The position numbers and the translations under genes are program-made. From positions 87,089,034 to 87,153,033 of the forward strand of contig OX123186.2 in the NCBI GenBank assembly GCA_944739405.2: a stretch of 64,000 nt of DNA, in the 5' to 3' direction. The notes beneath the pieces are model-generated. The model did not search any database, was not told where the DNA came from, and saw only the letters and a list, made by a program, of their open reading frames with translations. Below are positions 21,049 through 31,177 of the stretch, one piece after another. The stretch's first letter is position 1. Every line of letters begins with the position of its first letter. This stretch comes from Euclidia mi (lineage: Eukaryota > Arthropoda > Insecta > Lepidoptera > Erebidae).

Positions 21049-21340
21049 GTTTAAAAATTATGAATTGACATTAAATTATGACTTATTGACATTATGAATT
21101 TTGACATTTTGAAATTAGTGACATAATATTTTTATTTACATTTGTAGTACTTATATCTTTACATTCTGACATTTTTGATTTGACATTTGTAATTTTATTT
21201 ATTTTGTTTTGACATTGTTATTTTCTTTTGACATTTAAAATTACTTAAGTAATATATTATTATTTAATTTTTTTGACATTCTTAAATTGACATACAATAA
21301 TATTTTTTGACATTTAAATATATGACATTTTATTGTTTAA
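21049..21340 (+). repeat. TGACAT-studded 3' region of LINE 2
   Basis: Twelve copies of TGACAT, most within TTGACATT, lie in about 275 bp directly after the ORF2 stop, irregularly spaced and all on the same strand. The rest is A/T-rich. Regular tandem structure is not evident. Confidence 0.85.
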
Positions 21341-21840
21341 ATTTTTATAATTTTACATATTGTTTACAACATGTATTTTACTATGTATTAGCATGTAAAG
21401 TTGTGAGTACGATGTGGGCATTATTAAACATATAAGCAAATAGTTGTGGCAACCTGTCTGATGGCTTAGGCTGACATGCTTATGCATACACCTTCTGATG
21501 GCGTGGAGGCATAGTGATACAGATCGTGCTGGCTCCCTCAATCAAGGTTGAGCCGTACGATTGCTGTTGAATGCGGGCCATCAGTGGGCCGAGTCAGTCA
21601 AAAGCGTCAGATGATTTCCTGCATTGTACTTGCATACTAAACCCTTTTTTTGTCTGGACTTTAAAAGATCAAGAAAAGACTAAAGAAATTGAAGTGACAA
21701 AAAAAATAATGACTCTGAGTTTGTTTCGGCTTTTCTTCTCAAGAAGTCATTTAGCTAGGAAAAGCCGGCCTCATCTAGAATAGGGTTTTGACATGTATAA
21801 GTGTTGTAAACAACCAAAATGCAGAAATAAATATGTCTTT

Positions 21841-22348
21841 ACAGAAAATCCACTTCGCAGTAAATACCTACACACGAAAAATTAAAATTAATGAACATGA
21901 AAAATAATTTCATGAACATAAAATACTATTGTCTGAAGAAAGAAGAAGTGAACACGACGTACGCATTCACAATCAGTATTTCTGATTATTTGCATAAAAC
22001 CATTGCACAGTGCAAATAAAATGTCATGGCGGCTGACAACGGGAAATGGGAGTGATTCAATTGCCTCTGCGGGGTACAGATAACACTTGGGTGCAATAAC
22101 TAATTTTAAACTAGTAAGCGCTTTTGAGATATACTTTGCAGTAAAAATAATTAGGTTTATCGGTTTCAGAGCAGTTTGCTAACTTTTGCCTGCGGCCACG
22201 TGGGTGTCAATTATCCAGAAAAAGTATAGTACGTGCTAGTATGTTTATCAGTTGATATAAAACAAGATTGCTTCGTCTGACTTAATTATAAAAATATTTT
22301 AGGTCTAATTTATCAACCATGTGTACTATCATTTATCTTTTTAATTAA
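21841..22348. other. No gene recognised
   Basis: AT-rich sequence between LINE 2 and copy A of the unclassified repeat; nothing identified. Confidence 0.4.
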
Positions 22349-22591
22349 AAATAAGATCCATCATGCCTGAAAATATTCCTAGCTAATAAAATTTGAAAAT
22401 GGAAACCCTTTGACGCAAGCAAAACAGCCGTTGTATTCCTCAGGCGCCGTTGAACTCTGTGTAATATCGTAATAGGCTATTATTCAATTTTCAACTTTAA
22501 ATCTCATCTCTCTCAAAAAAGCGTAAAATTCAAATTTATTTTCACCTGAAATAGCTGGGCCATCGAATTAACTCTATCAAGTTACCTTTTT

Positions 22592-23436
22592 ACGGTTCCG
22601 TACCTAAAAGGAAAAAAACGGGACCCTATTACTAAGCCTCCGCTGTCTGTCTGTCACCAGGCTGTATCTAATAAACCGTGATAGCTAGAAAGCTGAAATT
22701 TTCACAAATTATGTATTTCATTTGCCGCTATAACCACAAATGCTAAAAATAAAAAATATATACAGAGTGTAAAAAGACCCTTAACGAAAACTGAAGCCCC
22801 ATATTGTAGCAATCATTACGCACATTTTTTGCTTCGGCATCATACCTGGGAAATTACTGGTTCACGAGATATTGAGGCTCAAAATTACTAAAGAATTTTT
22901 GTATTTAGGTACAAAATCGATGCATTTACTCCGCCAACCTGTTCTATAGACGTCCTATGCACCCATGGATTAGTAGGTATTTCGAAATTTGCACGAAAAT
23001 AGCGAATACTTAAAAAAAAAGTCGTTTCCCAGGTTTTATTTTTGCTTTGTATGACTTGGCATGATGCCCAAAACGAGTAGACTTCGGCTCGGTGATGGGT
23101 CTTGTGACACCCTGTATATTAAGGAGGGTCCCATACAATAAAGGTATTTTTTCGTATTTATTGCTCAATATTACTAACGGTAACAGGTAGACGCTTAAAG
23201 TTTTCACAGAATATGTAGTTATATATTACCTTTCAAAATAAATAATTAAATATAAAAAAGTAAATAATAAAGGGAGTTCCCATACATCAAACATAATTTT
23301 TAAGCAATTTGTTACTCGATCTTAATAAACAGATAGAAACTTAAAAAATATTTAAGTATACATACAACAAACGTGATTTTCTTTTAAAGATGATGGTACA
23401 GAACCCTTCGTGCGCGACTCCGACTCGCACTTGCCC
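22592..23436 (-). repeat. Lepidopteran LINE-tail repeat, carrying a MITE
   Basis: Starts ACGGTTCCGTACCTAAAAGG and ends near ACAGAACCCTTCGTGCGCGA and CCGACTCGCACTTGCCC, both widely seen in lepidopteran repeats. Copy B of the host repeat lacks this block, which delimits the insertion. An older, reversed copy lies at 11040-11620. Confidence 0.6.
22761..23116. mobile_element. 356-bp MITE with TACAGRGTGT ends
   Basis: Left end TACAGAGTGTAAAAAGACCC; right end, reverse-complemented, TACAGGGTGTCACAAGACCC (4 mismatches in 20). TA flanks both sides (22759-22760 and 23117-23118). The TATACAGGGTGT-type terminus is typical of insect mariner-related MITEs. No ORF inside is meaningful. Confidence 0.7.
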
Positions 23437-23577
23437 AATTTGTTTAATTTGCCATTCTCCAGTATTTATCTTTTAAGGATAATGACAGGGATATAGCATC
23501 TATTGAGGTGGCTATATGCGGATGTAGGCGGGTATAGATGGTCCCTTGCGCATCGAGAGGGTTAAATGCTTACTTAA

Positions 23578-25145
23578 GGGGCGGAACATATCTGACGGAA
23601 GATCCGTCGCGTTTTATCCGTCGCGTAACGCCAATACATACAAATGTATAGAAAAACGTTCAACCTTTCACACCTGACCGAAGATCCGTTAGTACGTCGA
23701 GCGTACTAACGGAACGCAACGCATTATCCGTTGACGTCGCGCGCACCACGCACCACGTGATTTTTGACCTTTGAGTAAGGAATATATATACATGGAGAAG
23801 GCAAATAGTACATATAGAAAAATTACATTATACACATACGAAATCGACATGAAGCCACCAAACATAGTGTTGTCTCGTTTTGTCTTAGGGATATCTCTGA
23901 CAGAAAAAAGAGAGCCATAGTTTACTGAATAAATTAATCATGACGATATTTTATTAGAAATGTCATTCGTGCCACTGTCGCCATATTTTTCGCCAAGTTT
24001 GTGGTACATCTGCAGTGAAATCATTGTATATCGAACAAAATAATTTTGTTTTTGTGCATAAAGATGTCTAAAAACCAGATGAATCAGTGCTTCAGGCTGT
24101 GTGTTTTATTACCATATGTATGGTGCCATTCATGTCCGGTACTTTCTCAGCGACACAGTATCGATATTGGCTCTCAGAGAATATTTTGTTACATGTTTGA
24201 TACAAGGGTCGTCTTTCGCTTTGCCATGTTCGCCCACATTTACATTATGGAATAAACTAATCTGGCAAAAGATTTAAACTGACTAAAGTAACTTACTACA
24301 AAAATGTATTATTTTCCTCTAACCGGCTCCATATCGATATCGATTACATTCTGGAGTACAACCCAAATGGCAGCCATTTTATTTGCCCAACGTTTCGTAG
24401 GTATGCACGCCAATTTCGTAGGTATGCACGCTGAATTCGTAGGTATTGGACATACCATATCCATGTCATTCCCAGATCGGTGATTTTTAAGATCGTAAGA
24501 TTCCAGGGCCGCCAGACCTAACTTATTTTTTCAGAAACAAATGTGTAGAATAATGTAGTGTCAGTATGTGCTATGAGTGAACGCATACTTGCTAGCTTGG
24601 ATTGAGGGCCAATTTTTAGGTATGAGGTGCTAAAGGTCCACTGGAACAATTTCCATACATACCTGTATAGAAAACATTTTGTGTCATGCTCTGCAACTGT
24701 AACCCCTTCTATATCATTTGTATAAATTTTGTTAAAAACCGTAACCAAATCGTATCATCGTCTTTTATTTTTGAACTTCCATAACTCTATAGGAAATATA
24801 TTCAAATAACGCTTGTTGGCTACTATAAAAAATCTCCGAAGTCCGACATATTTTTAATAGTCAAACTCGAATTGGAATATAAATAACTACAGGACTTCAG
24901 TGACTACATAACATCAGGGAACACGAAAAATGATAAGGTAAAAGAATATGACAGTAAAATATTGAGCTGCCCTGAGTACCGCCCTGCACGAACAAACTGA
25001 TATGTGTGCATAATAGCCACGCTTTCAGCGAATGTGTGCAGATACGCTCGACGCATTTTCCGTCAGATGTGTACCGATTTATTTGACGGAGTAGACGCGA
25101 CCGAAGATACGTTCGACGCATCTTCCGTCAGATATGTTCCAACCC
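23578..25145. mobile_element. Harbinger-type non-autonomous element with TAA duplication
   Basis: Left end from 23578 GGGGCGGAACATATCTGACG; right end, reverse-complemented, GGGTTGGAACATATCTGACG. Similarity continues through GAAGATSCGTCG (about 32 bp, 3 mismatches). TAA precedes (23575-23577) and follows (25146-25148). The matching site in copy B, near 55030, is uninterrupted, which confirms the insertion. Next to the left end are CGTCGCG repeats and an inner inverted word around GAGCGTACTAACGG. The 1568-bp interior has no transposase or MADF sequence that I can see, and the ends differ from the Harbinger copy at 8150-10950. Confidence 0.7.
24394..24450 (+). repeat. 21-bp tandem repeat, 2.7 units
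   Basis: TTCGTAGGTATGCACGC repeats at 24394 and 24415, with a shortened third unit at 24436, inside the Harbinger-type element. Confidence 0.85.
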
Positions 25146-26445
25146 TAAGAACGACACTTTTATTTTACGTCCGCCATTTAAGTTTAATCTCAGTCGTTTA
25201 GGGTTATTTGTTTGTGTACAATGTTTCTTTTTATACTTCAGTGGTTTGCTATGATTTAACATGCTATTAACTGTATAGGTATATTTATGAGACTTGTGTT
25301 TTATATAAATGCCTGATATGTAAAAATTATGGCGATGTTGGACTCTTTGCAGTGCTGTCGCAGTTACCCTAACACTACTGTTTGTGTACTGTGTTGTAGT
25401 GCTCGAATCCGAAAGACAGTACAATAAAAAATGTGTCGGAAAACCCTGCAACTGCAATCTCGAAATAAACCAAATACTCGCAAGCTTACCGTGCACAAAA
25501 TTAAAAAAAAACATCCTTGTTACATCAATGCAACCTACTTTAATCAAAACAAATACTGGCATAATCACAATTTCCACATTGAAGCCCATATAAAAACACA
25601 AACAATCCATAAAGGGAATTTACTTAAATTTTAATCACAATGTAATCGACGTCATTAACCATTGTACGTAATTAAGCGCCTTGCCCGCTTCTATCAGGAC
25701 CTATTATCAGGTTTTCATTGCAATTACACAGAAATATATGATACAGCAGAGGACATTTTGACACCCAGCGGCGGGAAACCCTTAAAAATTAAATTGGAGA
25801 AGAGGAAATTGTATAAATATTTTGCTACTGGTAAAACTTAAACCATGTTTTCACTACTAAGAATTTACTTCTAAGCCCAACTTTAACAAGGTCTGTGGAA
25901 TACAGAGGCAAAATCATATTTCTGAATTATTAGAAACTGATCCTGTAAACAGCTCGGTTTACAGAATCAGTTACTAATATTCAGTAACTATTGATTTAAC
26001 GTTATTGGCATAATTTAGAACTAAAAATGTAATAATTATGTTTCTGAAATATTATACTCTGATTCGGTAAACAATTCTGATCACGCAGACAGTTTCTAGT
26101 AAAAAACAAAATAATTTTGTGCTTAAACTGTATCAAACGCACCCGTTACATAGAACCTCAAAACCACAGTACGAGTTATGTATTCCGACAAACATTTAAC
26201 AATAGAGGTATGTAGGTACTTAGTTTAGTTTCGCACCTATCCACACCATTTAAGCTGAAACATTGTTTCTATAAACATATACGTGGCGCTTCATAAACAT
26301 TGTATCCAAAACTTTGTAGTGTATCTTTGACTTACCTAGTACTGTTGCTCGTATACCGGTGTAAACAGTTTTATGTTGAGCTACCTCTTCGTTCAGTAGG
26401 TTCGACGAGTTGTTTTCAGGAAGTTTCAGTTTCGATCATGGATCA

Positions 26446-26859
26446 CATATTATATTATCATTCTATATTTTAATTATTTAATTATCTATTCAAAAATTTT
26501 AGTAATTTTTTTGTAGATTGGTATTCTCTTTTAATCCAAGCAGCTCTAAAGACGAAAAAATAAGGGTGCTTGTAGGCTAAAAGCACATGGATGTACAAAG
26601 AAGAATATATTTGTATGGTTTCAAAGCAAACCTTTCTCTCTGCAAGTCCCGGGCAAGATTTAACGAAAGCAGTGCGATGGAAATGTACAGCCAGAATAAG
26701 AAAGTGTAATAACATATCGATACCTACGCATACTGTACATGAATATGGGATATTCTTGCACGTGTATATACTTACACAATATTTTATGTATCAAATATTA
26801 TAATCAACAGCATAACTGACAGCTAACTTTTATAAGTGCGTATTAAGTTGTTCTTTTTC
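26446..26859. other. No gene recognised
   Basis: Small frames on both strands (70-77 codons) overlap each other and show no domain. Confidence 0.45.
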
Positions 26860-27035
26860 GCTTGCTGAGCCGTGACGGCCAACATTCTAAGGAAGCCTGC
26901 ATGTCTCGATATTCTCATGAGAAATGTGTGAAGTCTGCCATCACGCATTGGGCTAACCTGATATCTTAACCTACTCCTAATCACAAGAGGCCTGTGTCCA
27001 GCTATGGGACAGATATATAAATAGGTGAAGGAATT
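26860..27035 (+). repeat. Lepidopteran interspersed repeat 3' end
   Basis: AGAGGCCTGTGTCCAGCTAT, then GGGACAGATATATAAATAGG; a variant of the common word GGCC-GTGC-CAGCAGTGGGAC, also seen at 56090-56172. Confidence 0.55.
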
Positions 27036-27074
27036 TATTATATATAAAAAGATTGGCTTACAACATAACTGCAC

Positions 27075-27200
27075 GTATGGCGTATAGTTTAAGCGGTCGC
27101 CTCGCTACTTGACAGTGCATCGAGTGTTGTTCGATTCACATACTAGGCAACACTTTGTTCGTCAACAAATAGTTTCGGTGGCCTTTAGGTCAGTTGAATG
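27075..27200 (+). repeat. Possible tRNA-derived SINE head
   Basis: TAGTTTAAGCGGTCGCC (A-box-like) and TGTTGTTCGATTCAC (B-box-like) about 40 bp apart. It lacks a full cloverleaf, so it is not a functional tRNA. Confidence 0.35.
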
Positions 27201-27573
27201 TATATTTGTAAAAAAGGCCTGCTACACAGGAATATATTGCGGCGTTCCAATCTTCCTGAAAAAAGATGCATCGGTTAGATATCTCATTTTTACAATTGTA
27301 TTTTTTACAATTGAATCTTCTTTGTAGTATTATCTTCACAAGTTCTACTAAATGTTTACGAATTTCTTTAAACTGTTTTATCGCAGTGTAGCCGAAAACT
27401 AAGAATTAATTAATTCGTCCGACAGACATCGTCCAGTAAAATTACCAAAGTGATTATGCCCTTAAAAAATACCGAGTTTATGTTTGTTTTTTGTATTGTT
27501 ATTTTATCTAAAACAACAAAGTATTAGCAGAACAACTCGAAATATCAAATTCAGTAAGATACAGCCGTTTCCA
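27201..27573. other. No gene recognised
   Basis: AT-rich DNA up to the LINE target-site duplication. Confidence 0.4.
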
Positions 27574-28664
27574 AAGTTCTACGAGACTTCTTCTTCTTCT
27601 TCCTAGCGTTTGTCCCGTCTCGTGACGGGGTCCGCTTTCCGTATTCTCTTCTACCAATTCGCTCTGTCCTGGACATCTTCTTCTTCGAGTTCGCAGCTTT
27701 CCATATCTTTCTTTACGACACTCATCCACCGTAGTTTTGGCCTGCCTCTGCGCCTTTGACCGGGTATGTTGAGATTGAGTGCCTCATTGCCGATGTACTC
27801 AGGTGGTCTCCTTTTTATATGTCCGTACCATCGCAGCTGGTTCTCCTGCATCTTGTTGGCGACATCGCGTACTCCAAGGCTACCGCGCACGTACTCGTTA
27901 CGGATCTCATCGAGCCTCGTTACTCCGCACATCCATCGCAACATCTTCATCTCGGCAACTTGGATGGTACTGACATGCTTTTTTGTTACGGCCCACGTCT
28001 CGCTTCCATAAGTCAGGACTGGTCTTATAACTGACTTATAGATTACGCCTTTCAGTGTTATGGGCATTCGACTGTCACAGGTGACTCCAGTGAGCTCGCG
28101 CCACTTGAGCCAGGCGGCTGATATCCGGTGCTGAATGTTATTTTCCAGGCTTCCAGATTTAGCAATCATACTACCCAGGTATTTGTACTCTTCGCACTGT
28201 TGAACCGCTTGTCCATCAACCACTATGGGGTCAGTGCGGGGGGTAAGCACGTTGCACTCCATATACTGGGTCTTCGAGACACTCAGCACTAGGCCACCTG
28301 CCTGCAACTGCCTCTTCCATGCCTCCAGAGCGTCTTCCAGGGCCTTACGAGTAGTTGTACAAATCGCTACATCATCCGCGTAAACAAAAGTCCACGGTGC
28401 TTTGAGTTGAGCGTCCACGGTGAGTGTGTCCAGCACGAGGCTGAACAAGAATGGACTCAAAATCGAGCCTTGATGAACCCCATCTGTGACTGGGATGGAT
28501 TTTGTCACTCCTACAGTAGTTCTAATGAACGATCGAACATTTCTGTACATGTCGGCAATAACTGAGACTACGCTTCGGGGACATTTCTTGCCCTGAGGCT
28601 CCACCATATGGTACTTCGAGGCACACGATCAAAAGCCTTTTCCATGTCAAAGTTCTACGAGACT
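27574..28664 (-). mobile_element. 5'-truncated LINE with perfect 16-bp target-site duplication
   Basis: AAAGTTCTACGAGACT occurs at 27574-27589 and again at 28649-28664, exactly bounding a minus-strand RT segment. The 3' end of the element (low coordinate) is a short GAA-rich tail (complement TTCTTCTTCTTC at 27590-27601). The 5' end, in the palm domain of the RT, is cut at 28648. This is the expected result of incomplete target-primed reverse transcription, and the unmutated duplication points to recent insertion. Confidence 0.92.
27590..28648 (-). pseudogene. RTE-like reverse transcriptase, C-terminal two thirds of RT
   Basis: The sequence opens with DMEKAFDRVPRSTIWW; a frameshift near 28590 moves to the long frame starting SVVSVIADMYRNV. 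It then shows GVHQGSILSPFLF, the catalytic YADD (FVYADDVAI), and the thumb with CEEYKYLGSMI and TYGSETW. The C-terminus reads QLRWYGHIKRRP and GRRRRGRPKLRW-like residues. A second frameshift/stop near 27650 precedes the tail (KADP-like residues, then poly-Lys from GAA repeats). EN and RT fingers are absent through 5' truncation. The YADD box and WYGH block suggest an RTE-type LINE; the clade is not certain. The plus-strand ORFs here are shadows. Confidence 0.8.
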
Positions 28665-29566
28665 ACCAAAACCAATTTATTTACATTACTAAAATGTGGT
28701 TAGGTGTGATCAAATTTTTTATTCACAAAATCGGATAACGCTGAAACGAGCCATTTACATCGCGACGAATTTCCTGATAAAATTATTAGTACCCACACAA
28801 AATATATTTCAGTATTTGAGCGTAGGTAGGTAGCGGGGAGAGCGCTTCCAAGAAACCAATATTGGCTTAGCACGGCTGACCCGATGACTCGCCCAATGAT
28901 ATTACTAGTGCAGCCGAGGGCGAACTAAGCGCTGAATTAACTCCATGTTGAGTTTTAATCTCCATATCAATAAATATCAGAAATTGTTCGTGAAAGTGTT
29001 GGAGGGGATGTTGTGTAGATGAGTGATTAGAAGTGAACAGATTGTTTGAATAATTAATCTGTACTTAACCACTACGGCGTAACTGTTATTTAGTTCTCTA
29101 ATTATAATTGTAATTTAAACACGCTTTTATGAGGTCGACTTATTTACACTAATTCATAAAATTTAGGAAGCTAAATTTCGCTCATCTTTAGTTCTCGTGT
29201 TGATAAGGAGGCTATACAATTATTTAAAATTACTGAGCTGATCTGATGATGGAACTCGAAGGTAAGGAGACTGTCATGGAGTGGCAGCAGATACGGATAA
29301 AAGCGTGTGGACTAAAATTAATTAAATAATAGTACTAAATGCAACTGTAAATTGAAATAAGAGGAATCAAACGTTTAATTTTACAGAATCGAATTTCGTT
29401 TGTGTCGTTTAATGAAATAAAACATATGGAACTTTATGATAGAATAAAGATCCGTATCAACATGCAAAACGTTCAAAAATTTTGTGCAAAAAATTTGATT
29501 CCGTGAAACGAATCGTACTCCATGGTACATTTTTATTTATCCAATTTTTAATTGTTATAAAATATT
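28665..29566. other. No gene recognised
   Basis: No protein or repeat match seen between the LINE insertion and the hairpin. Confidence 0.45.
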
Positions 29567-29649
29567 TTTTTATTTTTATCCGAACTGTCGGTACGTATTG
29601 GCGTAAGTGTTGTGTGTCAACGTACCGACAGTTCGGATAAAAATAAAAA
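29567..29649. repeat. Perfect 29-bp-arm hairpin
   Basis: Arms 29567-29595 and 29621-29649 are exact complements (core ATCCGAACTGTCGGTACG) around a 25-bp loop. This could be a snapback MITE remnant or a small inverted duplication. Confidence 0.9.
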
Positions 29650-30221
29650 TAAAAAACAAGTGAGGGTAGCTGCCGAAACCCACGCTTCACAAGGACGACG
29701 CTGAGATGACGTCAGTCCCGCCGCGACCATAGCTGTTGTAAGACGGCTGAAACATCGGTTATAACCAACTAGTAGGATCATCAGCAACTTCAGAGCTTTT
29801 GTTTTCTTGTTAAAGTTTCAAGGTTTTAATTATTGGATGTACGTAAGTAGCTTTTAAACTTTGGCAATGTGTACTCATTTTAGTATTTATGTAACGGCCA
29901 TTGACTTAAAACGATATTTTACTGAGAATTAACGTTTAATTCATATGTAATATGTCAAGAATACAACGCCAAAAATGTAATTCATACATCACAATCGGCT
30001 TCAAACATCACTTCATGGTAATTTCTAGGTAAGTCAGGTATGTTCATAACATAAATATGTTACGTGTACATTGACATATATATGTTACTGCGTAAGGACT
30101 GGGCGGACCGCATGTTACAATGACGCCTCGAACTTGGTCCTAAAATGGTCTTCCCTATATCGAAGTGAACTAGGACGCGATCAGCTGTCATCGGGAGCGG
30201 TCGTAAATTTAACGAACAAAA
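29650..30221. other. No gene recognised
   Basis: CTGCCGAAACCCACGCTTC and CGGCTGAAACATCGGTTATA near 29670-29770 may be retroelement remains; nothing firm. Confidence 0.35.
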
Positions 30222-30305
30222 ATGCCAAGTTGTGCCGTGAAAGGTCGCGTGAACTACGACAAAAAACATAATAAAAAATATGATAACATTTCATATCACC
30301 GGTAA
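30222..30305 (+). pseudogene. THAP-domain N-terminus, one zinc ligand replaced
   Basis: ATG at 30222 opens MPSCAVKGRVNYDKKHNKKY, continuing DNISYHR. The pattern M-P-x-C-x-V-x-G-x-x-N ... I-S-[FY]-H-R is the opening of a THAP zinc finger (C2CH), a DNA-binding domain of host regulators and of P-element-type transposases. In the family the residue after Gly is the second zinc-binding Cys; here it is Arg, so zinc binding should be lost. The frame stops right after YHR, and the stop overlaps a possible splice donor (CACCG/GTAACT), so a first exon is possible. I see no continuation of the domain in the next 400 bp. Confidence 0.45.
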
Positions 30306-30720
30306 CTTAAAAATATGTCATTAAATCAACTTCTAACATTATTTAAAGCAATTTTCTTTCATATTGGTAAAAACAGCGCAAAGCCGAGTAAAAGTGCGAC
30401 GTAACTTTGCAGTGGCGGGCGTTGTAGCCGATGAAATGAAAATGTTTAATAAAATAACTATAAGATTAAATAATGTTCAAAATCATTTTTAATTGATTCT
30501 TAAAATTTAAAGATACACCAACGTCAAAAAGCATTACGAATCCAAAATGAAAAAAAAAATTTTTTTGTACCTCGAAAAATATCTCACCCCGCTCTTACAA
30601 GGTTATGTCTGGGAGCAGACCGCGCCGATTTACATCGTAGTTCATACTAGTTTTAATAGGTGGCGTTATTTTTTTGTAGGGTGACTGCGTCCGTCAAATG
30701 TTCGGTCGAACGTATCTTTA
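30306..30720. other. No gene recognised
   Basis: AT-rich; no THAP continuation or other coding signal before the gypsy element. Confidence 0.4.
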
Positions 30721-30724
30721 GTAT

Positions 30725-31165
30725 TGTTACGAGCTGGGGTTCGTGATAAATTATAACTCACTATGCCAGAAAAACTGCACTTTATTCACTAACACAATAA
30801 CACTAGATACACACTTAATTTTCACTTCACTAATAAAACACACTATTCACACCACTAGAACAACACTAACACTTCCGACTTATTTCCTTCGCTTGATGTT
30901 GATCGCTTTCCGTATTCAATTGAACTGTGTCCGGTCCGTTCGCTCCCGCTCTATTTATACTGGCCGGATAACATCACTAGGCTTTTCGAGACGACTCACG
31001 ATATTTCTGGAAACGTGCAAGGTGTTTCTAGAATTGCGTAAATGTTCTATTTACACCTACGCCATCTATTAGAGGATAGATGAAACAGCCTTAAACAACC
31101 GATACATCTAATCTCATGTAGTTCTCCCATTCACTGATAGATGGCGTTATTTTCAATTCGTAACA
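30725..31165 (-). repeat. 3' LTR of the gypsy element (complete, 441 bp)
   Basis: Bounded by TGTTACGA and its complement TCGTAACA. On the minus strand it has a TATA box (TATAAATAGA, 30951-30960) and, 170 bp further, an AATAAA polyadenylation signal (30781-30786). The last 70 bp (30725-30794) have no counterpart in the other LTR. Confidence 0.95.
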
Positions 31166-31167
31166 CG

Positions 31168-31177
31168 GCCTCCCTCT
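31168..31177 (-). promoter_or_regulatory. Polypurine tract
   Basis: AAGAGGGAGG on the minus strand, three bases before the 3' LTR; the usual primer site for plus-strand DNA synthesis. It overlaps the pol stop region. Confidence 0.75.

Larger units (their letters stand above)
18094..21840 (+). mobile_element. Non-LTR retrotransposon with intact endonuclease-RT frame (LINE 2)
   Basis: A single long ORF2-type frame (18094-21048), a TGACAT-rich region, and further 3' sequence with GTTTGTTTCGGCTTTTCTTC and AATAAATATG near 21820. The 3' limit is inferred. No ORF1 lies upstream, so the copy is probably 5'-truncated. It is related to LINE 3 at 47.5-52.3 kb: shared EN start Q-N-I-Q, FADD, and a C-terminus ending Y-x-V-x-[DE]-Y-L. 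Confidence 0.75.
22349..26445 (+). mobile_element. Unclassified ~1.7-kb repeat, copy A, with three insertions
   Basis: Matches copy B (53226-56026) in inverted orientation along its whole length. Here similarity begins at AATAAGATCCATCATGCCTG and ends near TTTCGATCATGGATCA. Landmarks shared in order: TTGACGCAAGCAAAACAGCC, GATAATGACAGGGATATAGC, GACACTTTTATTTTAC, GACAGCACTGCAAAGAGTCC (complement), ATATATGATACAGCAGAGGA, AAACGCACCCGTTA. Subtracting the LINE-tail repeat and the Harbinger-type element leaves about 1.67 kb; copy B without its insertions gives about 1.73 kb. No recognised protein, LTR or clear long terminal inverted repeat is seen. Confidence 0.65.

Noticed and set aside
24046..24255. 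69-codon frame inside the Harbinger-type element as a captured gene
   Set aside because: No domain, no codon bias and no splice context seen; left as unexplained interior sequence.
23578..25145. piggyBac element (TTAA at the left edge)
   Set aside because: The right flank is CCCTAAG, so only TAA is shared, and the ends start GGG rather than CCC; this fits PIF/Harbinger better.
25128..25610. 160-codon minus-strand frame in the unclassified repeat
   Set aside because: It crosses the Harbinger insertion boundary and a poly(A)-rich part of the repeat, has low complexity, and the equivalent part of copy B is not open; not a supported gene.
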